Origin: Streptomyces griseoviridis
GTDB lineage: Bacteria > Actinomycetota > Actinomycetes > Streptomycetales > Streptomycetaceae
Length of the DNA stretch: 64,000 nucleotides
Assembly (NCBI GenBank): GCA_014649155.1
Contig: BMSM01000005.1
Span: 124,001 to 188,000, forward strand
Direction: 5' to 3'
A model generated the notes under the pieces. That model did no database searches. It worked only from the letters and a program-made list of their open reading frames with translations, and had not been told where the DNA came from. Both the position numbers and the translations under genes were made by a program. Below, piece by piece: positions 42,465-51,501 of this stretch; positions within the stretch are counted from its first letter, which is position 1, and each line of letters opens with the position of its first letter.

Positions 42465-43831
42465 GCGCGCCGCACGGCCCGGGGGACACCACGGAACGCG
42501 ACCGGACGGACCCGCTTCCGCCCGGCAGCCGGGTGGGGAACTGGGAGGTCACCCGGCTGATCGGCAGCGGCGGCTGGTCCACGGTGTACGCGGCGCGGCC
42601 GGCCCGCGGACACCCCGGCCGCCCCGACGTCGCCCTCAAGGTCATGCCGACCGCCGGCCTCGCGCCGCGCCAGGCACGCCGGATCGTGGAATCCGCCCGC
42701 CGCGAGGTCGAACTCGGACGCCGGGCCGGGCACCCCAGGCTCATCAGCCTCCTGGAGTCGTTCGTGCTCGCCGAGCCCGGCCACCCCGCCCTGCGGGGCG
42801 CGATCGTGCTGGTCATGGAGCGCGCCGCCGGCAGTCTGCGGGAACTGATCGACGCGGGACTGCCCGAGACCGACCGCGGCCGGCTGATTGCGGGCATCTG
42901 CGAGGGACTGGCCCACCTCCACCGGTCGGGCTGGGTCCACGCGGACCTCAAACCGGAGAACGTCCTGCTCGGCGCGGACGGGACGGTACGACTCTCCGAC
43001 TTCGGCCTCGCCACCGAGCTGACGGGGACCCACGGGTACGCGCCTCCCCTGGGCACCCTGGACTACTTCCCGCCCGAGCGCTGGCGGGCGCCCCTCGGTG
43101 AACTCGGGGTGCGGGTCCGGCCGACCGCCGACATCTGGGCCCTGGGCGTCGTCATCCACGAGGTGTTCACGTCGGGCTGCTCGCCGTTCCCGGGGGCCAC
43201 CCCCATGGCGCGGGGCGCGGCGGTCCAGGAGTACGGCGCGGGGCGGGCGCCGCTGCGCATGGATCACGCGGTACCGCCGTTCTGGCGGGAGCTGGCCGCC
43301 GACTGCCTCGCCCCGACCCACGAGGCCCGCGCCCCGCACACCGCCGAGAGCCTCCTCGCCCGCATCACCGCCCACCGGCGGGGCCCCGGGGCGGGAACGG
43401 GACGGCCGGGCGGCCGGGCCCGCGCCGCCGTCCTGGCCACCGCGCTGTGCGGGATCGCCGGGGCGGCCCTGTACGCGGACGTGCCCGCGCCGCCCGGCCG
43501 CGCCGGCCCGGCACCGGACACGGTCCGGGTGTACAACGCGGAGCGGGCCTGCCGGGAGGACGGCGGCCGGGACCCCGGGTGCAGCCTGGGTCTCGCGGTC
43601 GATCCCGCCCTGCCCTATACCGCGGACAACGTCGTGGTGACCCGGGTCTGGCACGGCGACCTGCTCACCGCCGACTGCCGGACACCCGACGGACAGCCCG
43701 TCGTCGACGAGGAGGACCGCCGCTCCACCCACTGGTTCCGCGTCCGCCTCCCACCCGGCTCCCGGCCCTCCACGGCCTGGCTCCCCGCCGTCCGCACCCG
43801 AGACCGCCCGACGCTGCCGGAATGCCCTTGA
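42461..43831 (+). CDS. Membrane Ser/Thr protein kinase with extracytoplasmic tail
   Basis: 456 residues. Kinase domain ~28-305: glycine loop IGSGGWSTVY, Lys in VALKVM, catalytic loop HADLKPEN (~160), DFG in LSDFGLA, and APPLGTLDYFPPE as the activation-segment end. A membrane helix follows (~320-338) and a ~115-residue external tail with paired Cys. HAD replaces the usual HRD. It overlaps the FHA gene and is likely its partner. Confidence 0.9.
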   Translation: MSAPHGPGDTTERDRTDPLPPGSRVGNWEVTRLIGSGGWSTVYAARPARGHPGRPDVALKVMPTAGLAPRQARRIVESARREVELGRRAGHPRLISLLESFVLAEPGHPALRGAIVLVMERAAGSLRELIDAGLPETDRGRLIAGICEGLAHLHRSGWVHADLKPENVLLGADGTVRLSDFGLATELTGTHGYAPPLGTLDYFPPERWRAPLGELGVRVRPTADIWALGVVIHEVFTSGCSPFPGATPMARGAAVQEYGAGRAPLRMDHAVPPFWRELAADCLAPTHEARAPHTAESLLARITAHRRGPGAGTGRPGGRARAAVLATALCGIAGAALYADVPAPPGRAGPAPDTVRVYNAERACREDGGRDPGCSLGLAVDPALPYTADNVVVTRVWHGDLLTADCRTPDGQPVVDEEDRRSTHWFRVRLPPGSRPSTAWLPAVRTRDRPTLPECP

Positions 43832-44004
43832 GGTGGGGCCGGGAGCAGGGTGCCCCCGGGCGGGGATGTCCGTAAGTGAGGGACACGTGGCTCGACGGAC
43901 ATGGCGGGCGGGGCACCGGCGCAGAAGACTGGGGGCACGGGGCCGGCCCCGGGACGGTGGAGCCGGCGGCCCCACCGCACCCCATGACGAGAAGGTGACC
44001 AGCC

Positions 44005-44652
44005 ATGACCACGGACACGAGCCTCGCGGCAGGAATCAGGGTTCCCGGCACGAAACCGGCGCGGGAGGCGACCGAACTGGTCCGGGACACCACCAGTGAG
44101 CTGATCTACCACCACTCCCGGCGCGTGTACTTCTTCGGCAGTCTGCGCGGCCGCGTCCGGGGGCTCAGCCATGACCCGGAACTGCTGTACATCGCGGCCA
44201 TGTTCCACGACCTCGGCCTGAACGAGGAATTCCGCTCCAGCGGGCGCCGCTTCGAGGTGGACAGCGCCGACGAGGCCCGCCGCTTCCTCCGGTCGCACGG
44301 TGTGCCCGAGGACAGTGTGCGCCGGGTGTGGACCGCCATCGCCCTGCACACCACCCCCGGCGTCCCCGAGTTCATGGAACCGGAGGTCGCCCTGGTCACC
44401 GCCGGTGTCGAGTACGACGTCCTCGGCCTCGGGTACGCGGACGTCTCCGACGAGGACCGGCGCGAGGTCGTCGCCCTGCACCCCCGGCCCGACTTCAAGC
44501 GGCGCATCCTCACCGCCTTCACCGACGGCGTCCGGCCCAGGCCGGAGACCACCTTCGGCAACGTCAAGGCCGATGTGCTGGAGCACTACGTGCCCGGATT
44601 CCGGCGCGGGGACTTCGTCCGCACCGTCCTCGACTCCCCGTGGCCGGAGTGA
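44005..44652 (+). CDS. HD-domain phosphohydrolase-like protein (cyanamide-hydratase-type)
   Basis: 215 residues. HD-fold ligands are seen in ELIYHHSRRVYFFG and AAMFHDLGLN, then IALHTTPGVPEFM and EVALVTAGVEYDV. The pattern matches HD proteins annotated as cyanamide hydratase-like or phosphohydrolases. No partner domains. AGAAGGTG lies 6-13 bases before the ATG. The substrate is unknown. Confidence 0.85.
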   Translation: MTTDTSLAAGIRVPGTKPAREATELVRDTTSELIYHHSRRVYFFGSLRGRVRGLSHDPELLYIAAMFHDLGLNEEFRSSGRRFEVDSADEARRFLRSHGVPEDSVRRVWTAIALHTTPGVPEFMEPEVALVTAGVEYDVLGLGYADVSDEDRREVVALHPRPDFKRRILTAFTDGVRPRPETTFGNVKADVLEHYVPGFRRGDFVRTVLDSPWPE

Positions 44653-45294
44653 GGCGGGCGTACGCCGGTGCCGCCGGCGCCCTCGTGGCCGCCGGGCCCG
44701 CCCGCCCGCGGTCGGTCCCCGGTGACGCGGATGAGCGTAGGCACTGACGCCGGCGCCCGCGCCGACCGCCGGCAGCACGGCGCACAGGCCGGGCACGGTG
44801 ACGGCGGCGGGAGCGGTGGGCTGTCTGCCGAAGACCGTCGCCCCGCGCGAGGTGCCCTGGCCACCTGCGCCGAGGACCTGCCCCCCTGCGGCGCGACCGG
44901 CAGCACGTGTACGCACAGCGGCTCCGACGGCCCGGCCAGGCGCACGGGCGTGGCCCGCCCCGCCGGGGCACCACCCCTCCCCAGGGCGGCGAGCGCGCCG
45001 GCGGTGCCCGTGACCCGGGAGGCGAGTTCACGGGCGAGCCGGTGGCCTCCACGCCCCGGGGCAGCCGGGTGAACAGCCCGCGGCCGGTCTGCTGCTCCAG
45101 GGTCAGGAACGTGCGCGGCGGGCTCGGGCCGGCGTGTGCCGGGAGCTGCCCGGCGCGGGCGCGGCGGGGTCGGGTGTCCGGGGCTTCGTGACCGCCGCCG
45201 CAGCCATCCGGCCCACCGGGGGCCGATGGCGGGGGCCGGTGCCTCCGTCGGCGGGGCGAGGAGGACGGAGCGCGGGGCCCGGGGGAACGCGCCC
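44653..45294. other. Decayed region between HD and reductase genes
   Basis: About 640 bases without a credible gene. Apart from the LysR remnant at 45020-45115, one minus-strand frame around 44690-44830 gives a hydrophobic stretch (TVPGLCAVLPAVGAGAGVSA), possibly from a lost membrane protein. Frames change repeatedly, as in decayed DNA. Confidence 0.45.
45020..45115 (-). pseudogene. LysR-type HTH remnant
   Basis: The minus strand encodes TLEQQTGRGLFTRLPRGVEA then TG, matching the recognition helix end and wing of a LysR HTH (LEQxLGxxLFxRxxRGVxLT). The first ~30 residues and the whole effector domain are not recognisable. Confidence 0.5.
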
Positions 45295-46200
45295 TCAGAC
45301 GAGGACGACGACCTTCCCCCGCGTGTGGCCGCGTTCGGCGTACGCGTGTGCCGCCGCCGTCTCTTCGAGGGGGTACGTCCGCTCGACGCGCGGCGTGTAG
45401 CGGCCCTGCCTGCCGAGTTCGCCGGCTGCGGCGAGGAGCGCGGGGTCGTTCCGCGCGTCGGCCACGTGCGCACCCAGCCGGCGGGCGTTGGCGTGGTCGG
45501 CGACCGTGGACACCCGAGCGGGGTCGCCGACGAGCGCGACGAGGTCGGGCAGGGACCCGGAGGCCGCGGTGTCGAGCACCAGGTCGACCCCGTCCGGGGC
45601 CAGGGCGGCGAGGCGCTCGGCGAGGCCCGTGCCGTAGGTGGTCGGGACGGCGCCGAGCGAGGTGAGGAACTCGTGGTTGCGCGCACTGGCCGTCCCGATC
45701 ACCGTGGCGCCCCGGGCCACCGCGATCTCCACCGCCGCACTGCCCACGCCCCCGGCGGCGCCCTCCACGAGAAGCGTGCGCCCCCGCAGGGGACCGAGCG
45801 CGTCCAGCCCGCCCATCGCGGTCACGGACGCCAGACCGGCACCGCCGGCCTCCTCGTCCGACCACGCGGCGGGCGCCGGGGCCCAGGCCGACAGCACGGC
45901 CAGCTCCGCCGTCGCGCCCGTGACGCCGCCCAGCCCGAAGACCCGGTCGCCGACGCTCACCCCCGGTACGCCCGCGCCGATCGCGTCGACCGTGCCGACG
46001 GCCTCCCGCCCGGGAATGGCGGGCAGGTCCACGGGGAGCACCTCGCGCACCGCCCCGGAACGCACCTTCCAGTCGACGGGATTGACACCGGCCGCCGCCA
46101 CACGGACCCGGATCTCACCGGGCCCGGGACGCGGGTCCGGCGCCTGCTCGACCACGAGGGTCTCCACACCGCCGTACTCGTGGAACCGGACTGCGCGCAT
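45295..46200 (-). CDS. NADPH:quinone oxidoreductase-type (zinc-less MDR) reductase
   Basis: 301 residues. MDR family N-terminus MRAVRFHEYGGVETLVVEQA, GVNPVDWKVRSG, IPGREAVGTV, and nucleotide loop VEGAAGGVGSAAVEIA. The zinc ligands of true alcohol dehydrogenases are absent. It probably reduces quinones or enones with NADPH. The promoter has a perfect MerR-type palindrome about 86 bases upstream. Confidence 0.88.
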   Translation of the reverse strand: MRAVRFHEYGGVETLVVEQAPDPRPGPGEIRVRVAAAGVNPVDWKVRSGAVREVLPVDLPAIPGREAVGTVDAIGAGVPGVSVGDRVFGLGGVTGATAELAVLSAWAPAPAAWSDEEAGGAGLASVTAMGGLDALGPLRGRTLLVEGAAGGVGSAAVEIAVARGATVIGTASARNHEFLTSLGAVPTTYGTGLAERLAALAPDGVDLVLDTAASGSLPDLVALVGDPARVSTVADHANARRLGAHVADARNDPALLAAAGELGRQGRYTPRVERTYPLEETAAAHAYAERGHTRGKVVVLV

Positions 46201-46285
46201 GGCGTCCTGCCTCTCTACGGCCGCACGGCCGCAAGGGATCAAGGGGTGAAAGGGCCGGCGAGTGCCGACGCGCACCACGCTAGAA

Positions 46286-46303
46286 CCTGACACCGGTGTC
46301 AGG
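46286..46303 (-). promoter_or_regulatory. MerR-type operator CCTGACACCGGTGTCAGG
   Basis: An 18-bp perfect palindrome lies upstream of the reductase. On the minus strand it is preceded by TTGCCC (-35) and followed by TAGCGT (-10) with a ~20-base spacer, the long spacing typical of MerR-family activation. No MerR gene lies beside it. Confidence 0.65.
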
Positions 46304-46415
46304 GGCAAGCCGGCCGAGGGGCCCGGACGGGGCCGGTGCGCGTGCCGCGTGCCCGGCCCGCGCCCCACGAGTCGCCGAAAAAATGGCCGCAAGATTGCTG
46401 TGCATATTGTTAACA

Positions 46416-46427
46416 ATCTTGTAGCGT
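46416..46427 (+). promoter_or_regulatory. Candidate GntR-type operator ATTGTTAACAAT
   Basis: A 12-bp perfect palindrome, AT-rich in a GC-rich genome, lies 62 bases before the tannase start. It sits inside a wider pair CAAGATTG (46390-46397) / CAATCTTG (46424-46431). The TTGT-N-ACAA type core is common for GntR/FCD repressors. The regulator is not in the window. Confidence 0.5.
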
Positions 46428-46488
46428 GCGTCACGCCTCGACCCCGAGGCGTCAGCGAAGCACTTGATGCTCAGTGAGGGGAGACCCC

Positions 46489-48255
46489 GTGCAGCGGTTC
46501 TCCGCGTCCTTCGGACGCGACGCGCTCACCCGCCCGGCGCACCGCCCGGTGACCCGTACCCGTCTGCTGAGAGGCGCGGCGCTCGCGAGTGCCCTCGTCC
46601 TCACCGCGGTCGCGGCGCCCGCCTCGGCCGCGGCCGCCTCGTCCGGCCACGGGCCCGCCGCCGACCCGCAGGACGGCGCGCTGGCCTTCGACTCCGCCGC
46701 CTACACGACGATCGGCGTCACGGTCGACGGCCGGCCGGTGAACGTGCGCTGGTACAAGGGGATCTGCTACGTCGCGCACCCGGTCGCCGCCGCCGCCCGG
46801 CAGCCCGGCGGTCCCGGCGGCGGCACCACCACCATCACCGACCCCGCCTGCGGTTACCAGAGCATGAACGTGTTCGTTCCCGAGAGCGCCTTCGGGGACC
46901 AGCGGACGCCGGTCTACTTCGCGGTGAACAACAGCGGCTGGAAAGCGAGTCACCTCCGCGCGAGCGTCACCGCCGGCGCCTCCTACACCAGCACGACCAG
47001 CAACGTCGGCGCCGCGCTCAAGGCCGGGTACGTCTTCGTCGACGTGGCCAACCGCAGCCGGGGCCTCGTGGGCGCCGACGGCTCGGCCCCCGGCAAGGCC
47101 CCCGCGGCCGTGGTCGACGCCAAGGCCGCCGTCCGCTACCTGCGCCTCAACGACGCCGCCATGCCCGGCAGCGCCGAACGCGTCGTCGTCAACGGCACCA
47201 GCGGCGGCGGCGCGCTCGCCGCCATCCTGGGCGCCTCCGGCAACAGCGCCGAGTACACCCCGTACCTCGCCGCGATCGGCGCGGCCGGTGTCGACGCCCA
47301 GGGCCGCAGCACCCTGCGCGACGACGTCTTCGCCGTCAACGCCTACTGCCCGATCACCGACCTCGGCAACGCGGACGTGGCCTACGAGTGGCTGTACACC
47401 GTCCTCGGCACCCGTGCCGCCACCGGCTCCGACCCCTCGCCCGAGGCGTCCGCCGAACTGGCCGCGCGGTTCGCGGCGTACGAGAAGGGCCTCGGGCTGC
47501 GCGGCCCGGACGGCTCCCGGCTCACCGCCGCGACCATGCCGGCCACGCTCGAGCAGGAGGTCGTCCGCTCCGCCGAGACCTATCTGGCGGCGGACCCCGC
47601 CCACACCGTCCCGCCGCTGGGCGGCACCTTCCTGATCACCTCCCAGGGCACCACCAAGTCGTACGTCAACGACTGGATCGACGTGGACCCCGCCACCCGC
47701 ACGGTCCGCTCCGTCGACATGGCGAAGTACCTCGCCTTCGTCGCCACCCAGGCCACCCTGAAGACGACCCCCGCCTTCGACGCGGTGGGCGTCGACGGGA
47801 ACGTCACCAGCGGCACCGAGACCGACCTCTTCGGCCCGCCGAGCCAGAAGTACCTGAACTACACCGGGTACGGCTGGGACCACAACGATGTCGCCGGCGA
47901 CGGCAGCGGCCTCGACGACACCGGACTGACCTGGAAGCAGTACACGAGCCGGAAGAGCACCACGGTCGACGACCAGGTCCACCTGGTCGACCCGATGGAC
48001 TTCATCGGTACGAGCGCGGACACCGCGCCCAACTGGTACGTCCGCCACGGCACCCGGGACCGGGACACCGCGCTCACCGTGTCGGTCAACCTCGACCGGG
48101 CGCTCGCCGCCGACCGGCAGGTGGAGAACCTGGACTACCGGCTCGCCTGGAACCAGCCGCACGCCGGCAACTACGACGTGCCCGAGGCCATGGCCTGGAT
48201 CGACGGAGCCGTCCGCAAGGCCGGCGACCCGCTCACCTCCGGACACCGGGGCTAG
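46489..48255 (+). CDS. Secreted subtype-B tannase (tannin acylhydrolase) family
   Basis: 588 residues. Signal peptide (~22-47), then a large alpha/beta hydrolase with nucleophile motif NGTSGGGALAA (Ser) and a C-terminal LAWNQPHAGNYDVPEAMAWI carrying the likely catalytic His. The overall pattern (FVPESAFGDQRTPVYFAVNN, DVANRSRGL) matches bacterial tannases that cleave galloyl esters. GTG 46489 is chosen because GAGGGGAGA lies just upstream; GTG 46474 is in frame. Confidence 0.82.
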   Translation: MQRFSASFGRDALTRPAHRPVTRTRLLRGAALASALVLTAVAAPASAAAASSGHGPAADPQDGALAFDSAAYTTIGVTVDGRPVNVRWYKGICYVAHPVAAAARQPGGPGGGTTTITDPACGYQSMNVFVPESAFGDQRTPVYFAVNNSGWKASHLRASVTAGASYTSTTSNVGAALKAGYVFVDVANRSRGLVGADGSAPGKAPAAVVDAKAAVRYLRLNDAAMPGSAERVVVNGTSGGGALAAILGASGNSAEYTPYLAAIGAAGVDAQGRSTLRDDVFAVNAYCPITDLGNADVAYEWLYTVLGTRAATGSDPSPEASAELAARFAAYEKGLGLRGPDGSRLTAATMPATLEQEVVRSAETYLAADPAHTVPPLGGTFLITSQGTTKSYVNDWIDVDPATRTVRSVDMAKYLAFVATQATLKTTPAFDAVGVDGNVTSGTETDLFGPPSQKYLNYTGYGWDHNDVAGDGSGLDDTGLTWKQYTSRKSTTVDDQVHLVDPMDFIGTSADTAPNWYVRHGTRDRDTALTVSVNLDRALAADRQVENLDYRLAWNQPHAGNYDVPEAMAWIDGAVRKAGDPLTSGHRG

Positions 48256-48332
48256 GGTCTGTCGTTCGGATCACGCCGGTGAGCGGGGAAGGCGCAGCCG
48301 ATTCCCGCGACCTGATCCGAACGACAGGCCCT
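48254..48332. repeat. 79-bp inverted-repeat element (IS-end/MITE-like or terminator)
   Basis: AGGGTCTGTCGTTCGGATCA (48254-48273) and TGATCCGAACGACAGGCCCT (48313-48332) match at 19 of 20 positions in inverted orientation around a 39-base centre. It overlaps the tannase stop. The long arms and GTTCGGATCA core recall ends of IS5-type elements in Streptomyces, but it could also end transcription. Confidence 0.7.
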
Positions 48333-48428
48333 GGCCTCCGGCGGGAGCGGGTCGACGTCTCGCCCGGCGGGATGCCGGGGGGACCGACCGCTCCCGCCGC
48401 CGGCCCCGACCCCGGCCGGACAGGTCCG

Positions 48429-48749
48429 CTAGGCCGTGCGGACCGGCTGTCCGTCGATCAGCGGGTGGTCGCGCTCGATCAGGCCGAGGCCGCTGGCACC
48501 GCCGGGCGAGCCGAGGTCGTCGAAGAACTCGACGTTCGCCCGGTGGTAGTCCCGCCACTCACCGGGCACGTCGTCCTCGTAGAAGATCGCCTCGACCGGG
48601 CAGACCGGTTCGCAGGCGCCGCAGTCGACGCACTCCTCCGGGTGGATGTACAGGGAGCGCCGGCCCTCGTAGATGCAGTCGACCGGGCACTCCTCGATGC
48701 ACGCCTTGTCCTTGACGTCCACACAGGGCTGGGCGATGACGTAGGTCAC
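48429..48749 (-). CDS. fdxA: 7Fe ferredoxin (3Fe-4S/4Fe-4S)
   Basis: 106 residues, the typical FdxA size. Cluster Cys are visible in CVDVKDKACIEECPVDCIYE and ECVDCGACEPVCP. The GTG at 48749 gives the standard VTYVIAQPCVD start and has GAAGGA seven bases upstream. It could supply electrons to the P450 enzymes PenI and PenM or to IspH; both need ferredoxin. It is the last gene in the direction of the pen cluster. Confidence 0.93.
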   Translation of the reverse strand: MTYVIAQPCVDVKDKACIEECPVDCIYEGRRSLYIHPEECVDCGACEPVCPVEAIFYEDDVPGEWRDYHRANVEFFDDLGSPGGASGLGLIERDHPLIDGQPVRTA

Positions 48750-48812
48750 GGTGCTTCCTTCTCCTCGTGTCACGCTCGGTGTCGGTTCTCTGTGCGCCGG
48801 TGGCCCGTGGGC

Positions 48813-49052
48813 TCACCGCCGGCCGGTGTCCCGCGGGGTCGTGCCGCGCGGGGAGTCGAAGACGCGGTGCGGGGCGGTGGACAGTCCGACGGCACCGGGG
48901 CCGGGGCGCCCGCCGTCGGCGGTGCAGGTGTCCACCGGCAACCGCCGTCTGGCCGGCGCCCGTTCACGGGCCGCGCGCGGGGACCGGGCCCGTGAGTCCG
49001 CCGGCCCGCGGACGCCGTCCAGGTGACTGCCCTTCGCCGGTCGCGTACTCAT
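48813..49052 (-). CDS. Orphan small ORF coupled to ispH
   Basis: 79 residues, starting MSTRPAKGSHLDGVRGPADS, Arg/Pro-rich with one Cys (VDTCTADGG). Its ATG overlaps the ispH stop (TGATG), a common sign of translational coupling. I recognise no family and composition does not prove coding; the overlap and full-length open frame are the only support. Confidence 0.35.
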   Translation of the reverse strand: MSTRPAKGSHLDGVRGPADSRARSPRAARERAPARRRLPVDTCTADGGRPGPGAVGLSTAPHRVFDSPRGTTPRDTGRR

Positions 49053-50047
49053 CACACCCCGCCCGGTGCGGGCGCCGGCTCGCCGGCCAGCGGGGTGCGC
49101 GGGACGCGGCCGGTGACCGGGTCGGCCAGCCGGCCGGGCAGGGAGAACACGACGTCCTCGGCGGCACCCCGCTCCACCGCGACCTCGCCGAAGCCGAGTT
49201 CGGCGAGCCGGGCCACCAGCCCGTCGACGAGGACCTCCGGGGCACTGGCCCCGGCGCTCACCCCCACCGACGACACACCCTCCAGCCAGGCCGCGTCCAG
49301 ATGCCCGGCGTCGGGCACCAGCCGGGCGGCGGCGCCGTGGTCGCGGGCCACCTCGACCATGCGCAGCGAGTTGCTGGAGTTGCGCGAGCCGACGATCAGC
49401 ACCAGGTCGTTGGCGCGGGCCAGGTCCTTGACGGCGCTCTGCCGGTTCTGGCTGGCGTAGCAGATGTCGTCGCCCGGCGTGACGAGGTCGGTGAAGCGGG
49501 CCCGCAGGGCGGCGACCACGCGTTCGGTCTCGTCGAACGACAGGGTGGTCTGGGTGAGGACGGCGACCGGGGCGTCGTCGGGCAGGCCGAGGCGCCGTAC
49601 GTCGTCCTCCGTCTCGATGACCACGATCCGGTCGGGGGCCTCGCCGAGGACGCCCTCGACCTCCTCGTGGCCCTCGTGCCCGACGAGGAGGACGGTGCGC
49701 CCGTCCCGGGTGAAGCGCACCGCCTCCTGGTGGACCTTGGAGACCAGCGGGCAGGTGGCGTCGATGACGTCGAGACCTCGGCCGGCGGCGGACGAACGCA
49801 CCCCGGGGGAGACGCCGTGCGCGGAGAAGACGCAGACCGCGCCGTGCGGGACTTCCTCCTCGCTGTCCACGAAGACCGCGCCGCGCTTCTCCAGCTCCGA
49901 GACGATGTGCTGGTTGTGCACGATCTCCTTGCGCACGTACACCGGCGCCCCGTGCAGGTCCAGCGCCCGCTCGACGATGCCGATGGCGCGCCGCACGCCC
50001 GCGCAGAAGCCGCGCGGCTCGGCCAGGACGACGCTCCCCCCGCTCAT
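49052..50047 (-). CDS. ispH: 4-hydroxy-3-methylbut-2-enyl diphosphate reductase (IspH)
   Basis: 331 residues. The three cluster Cys lie in EPRGFCAGVRRAI, DATCPLVSKVH and the later SAGASAPEVLV region context (third Cys in GDDICYASQNRQ); substrate motif TQTTLS and NSSNSLRM are present. It makes IPP/DMAPP in the last MEP step. Its ATG overlaps the penI stop by four bases, so it is an integral gene of the terpenoid operon and likely a second copy that boosts precursor supply for PenB. Confidence 0.93.
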   Translation of the reverse strand: MSGGSVVLAEPRGFCAGVRRAIGIVERALDLHGAPVYVRKEIVHNQHIVSELEKRGAVFVDSEEEVPHGAVCVFSAHGVSPGVRSSAAGRGLDVIDATCPLVSKVHQEAVRFTRDGRTVLLVGHEGHEEVEGVLGEAPDRIVVIETEDDVRRLGLPDDAPVAVLTQTTLSFDETERVVAALRARFTDLVTPGDDICYASQNRQSAVKDLARANDLVLIVGSRNSSNSLRMVEVARDHGAAARLVPDAGHLDAAWLEGVSSVGVSAGASAPEVLVDGLVARLAELGFGEVAVERGAAEDVVFSLPGRLADPVTGRVPRTPLAGEPAPAPGGV

Positions 50048-51438
50048 GTCGCGTCACCCCCGGCCGGCGCGGGGACCGCGGAGACGGTCCGGCGCGGGGT
50101 GCGCGCGTCCAGCCGCAGCCGCAGCCGGCGCGGGTGGTAGACGGTGGCCAGCGGCACCGGGCGGACGTCCATGCCGGGCTCGCAGGTGACCCGCCAGCGG
50201 CCCAGGACGGTCGCGAGCCCCAGGGTGGCCTCGGTCCGGGCGTACAGGTCACCGATGCACTTGCGGGCGCCGGTGCCGAACGGCACGTAGGCGTGGCGGG
50301 CGGCCGGCGCGATCCGGTCCGGGAGCCAGCGGTCGGGGTCGAACCGCGCGGCGTCCTCGAACGCCTCCTCGTACCGGGCGACCGCGGCGGGGCTGAAGAC
50401 GACCGTCGAACCGGCCGGCAGATGACGGCCCGCGAGGTCGGTCGGCGAGGCGGTGAGACGGGTGAACAGCCAGGCCGGCGGGTGCAGGCGCAGCGTCTCG
50501 GAGATGATCCGGTCGGTCAGGGAGAGGTTCGGCAGGTCGTCCCACTGCGGGGGGCGGCCGCCGAGGACGGTGTCGATCTCGTCGTAGAGCGCGGCCTCGA
50601 TCTCCGGATGCTGGGAGAGGAGGTAGAAGACCCAGGTGAGGGTGCCGGCGACGGTCTCGGTGCCGGCCGCCATGACGGTGATGACCTGGTCGTGGATCTC
50701 CTTGTCGCCGAGCCGGCCGCCGTCGTCGTCGCGGGAGGCGATCAGGGCGGCGAGCAGGTCGTCGTGCTCGGTGTCGGAGGAACGGTAGTCGTCGATCAGT
50801 CCCTGGGTCGTCCGGTGCAGGAACTCCAGGTTGCTCCGGTAGCGGCGCTGCGACGGCAGCGGCAGCTTGCGGACCGAGGCCGGCAGGAACATCTGCCGGA
50901 ACAGGCCGTTGAGCACCACATCGAAGGAACGTTCCACCTTCGCCGCCAGCTCGGGACTGACCGGCGTGGAGTACAGGGTGCGGCCGACCGTGCGCAGCGC
51001 CATGCCGTACATCTCCGGGAAGGCGTCGACCACCATGCCGTCCCGCCAGCGCGACACCGTGTCCTCGATCTCGGCGCGCATCGCCTCGGCGTACCGCTTG
51101 AGCTGGCCGCGGGTGAACGCCGACTGCATCAGCCGGCGCTGCCTGCGGTGGTCGGCGAACGGGCAGGTGACCAGGCCGTTGCCGGCGATGTCCCGGGCGC
51201 GGTCGTAGAAGACGCCGCCCTTGTCGAAGACGCGGTCGTTGGTGAGGACGTGCCGGAGCAGGTCGGGGTGGGTGGGGACGTACGCCGTGGTCGGGCCGAT
51301 CTTTATCTCCACCAGGTCGCCGTGGGCGGACAGCGAGGTCATGAAGTTCACGGGGTGACGCATCATCTGGAGGGCGTGTCCCACGACGGGGAGCGCTCCG
51401 GGCGCCACTCCCGCCGAGAAGGTGCTCTGCTCGGTCAT
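50044..51438 (-). CDS. penI: Cytochrome P450 PenI (pentalenene C13 oxidase)
   Basis: 464 residues. I-helix AAGTETVAG, ExxR in ISETLRLHP, heme loop FGTGARKCIGD. It sits directly after pentalenene synthase, as PtlI (CYP183A1) does in S. avermitilis, where it oxidises pentalenene stepwise at C13 toward 1-deoxypentalenic acid. The N-terminus starts MTEQSTFSAGVAPGALPVVG. The 63-base gap to penA and four-base overlap with ispH place it inside one operon. Confidence 0.93.
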   Translation of the reverse strand: MTEQSTFSAGVAPGALPVVGHALQMMRHPVNFMTSLSAHGDLVEIKIGPTTAYVPTHPDLLRHVLTNDRVFDKGGVFYDRARDIAGNGLVTCPFADHRRQRRLMQSAFTRGQLKRYAEAMRAEIEDTVSRWRDGMVVDAFPEMYGMALRTVGRTLYSTPVSPELAAKVERSFDVVLNGLFRQMFLPASVRKLPLPSQRRYRSNLEFLHRTTQGLIDDYRSSDTEHDDLLAALIASRDDDGGRLGDKEIHDQVITVMAAGTETVAGTLTWVFYLLSQHPEIEAALYDEIDTVLGGRPPQWDDLPNLSLTDRIISETLRLHPPAWLFTRLTASPTDLAGRHLPAGSTVVFSPAAVARYEEAFEDAARFDPDRWLPDRIAPAARHAYVPFGTGARKCIGDLYARTEATLGLATVLGRWRVTCEPGMDVRPVPLATVYHPRRLRLRLDARTPRRTVSAVPAPAGGDAT

Positions 51439-51501
51439 GCGAATCTCGACTTCCCGTCGGTACTGGTCGGTTGGTGACTGATCCGGTCCGCTGGCGGTGT
51501 G

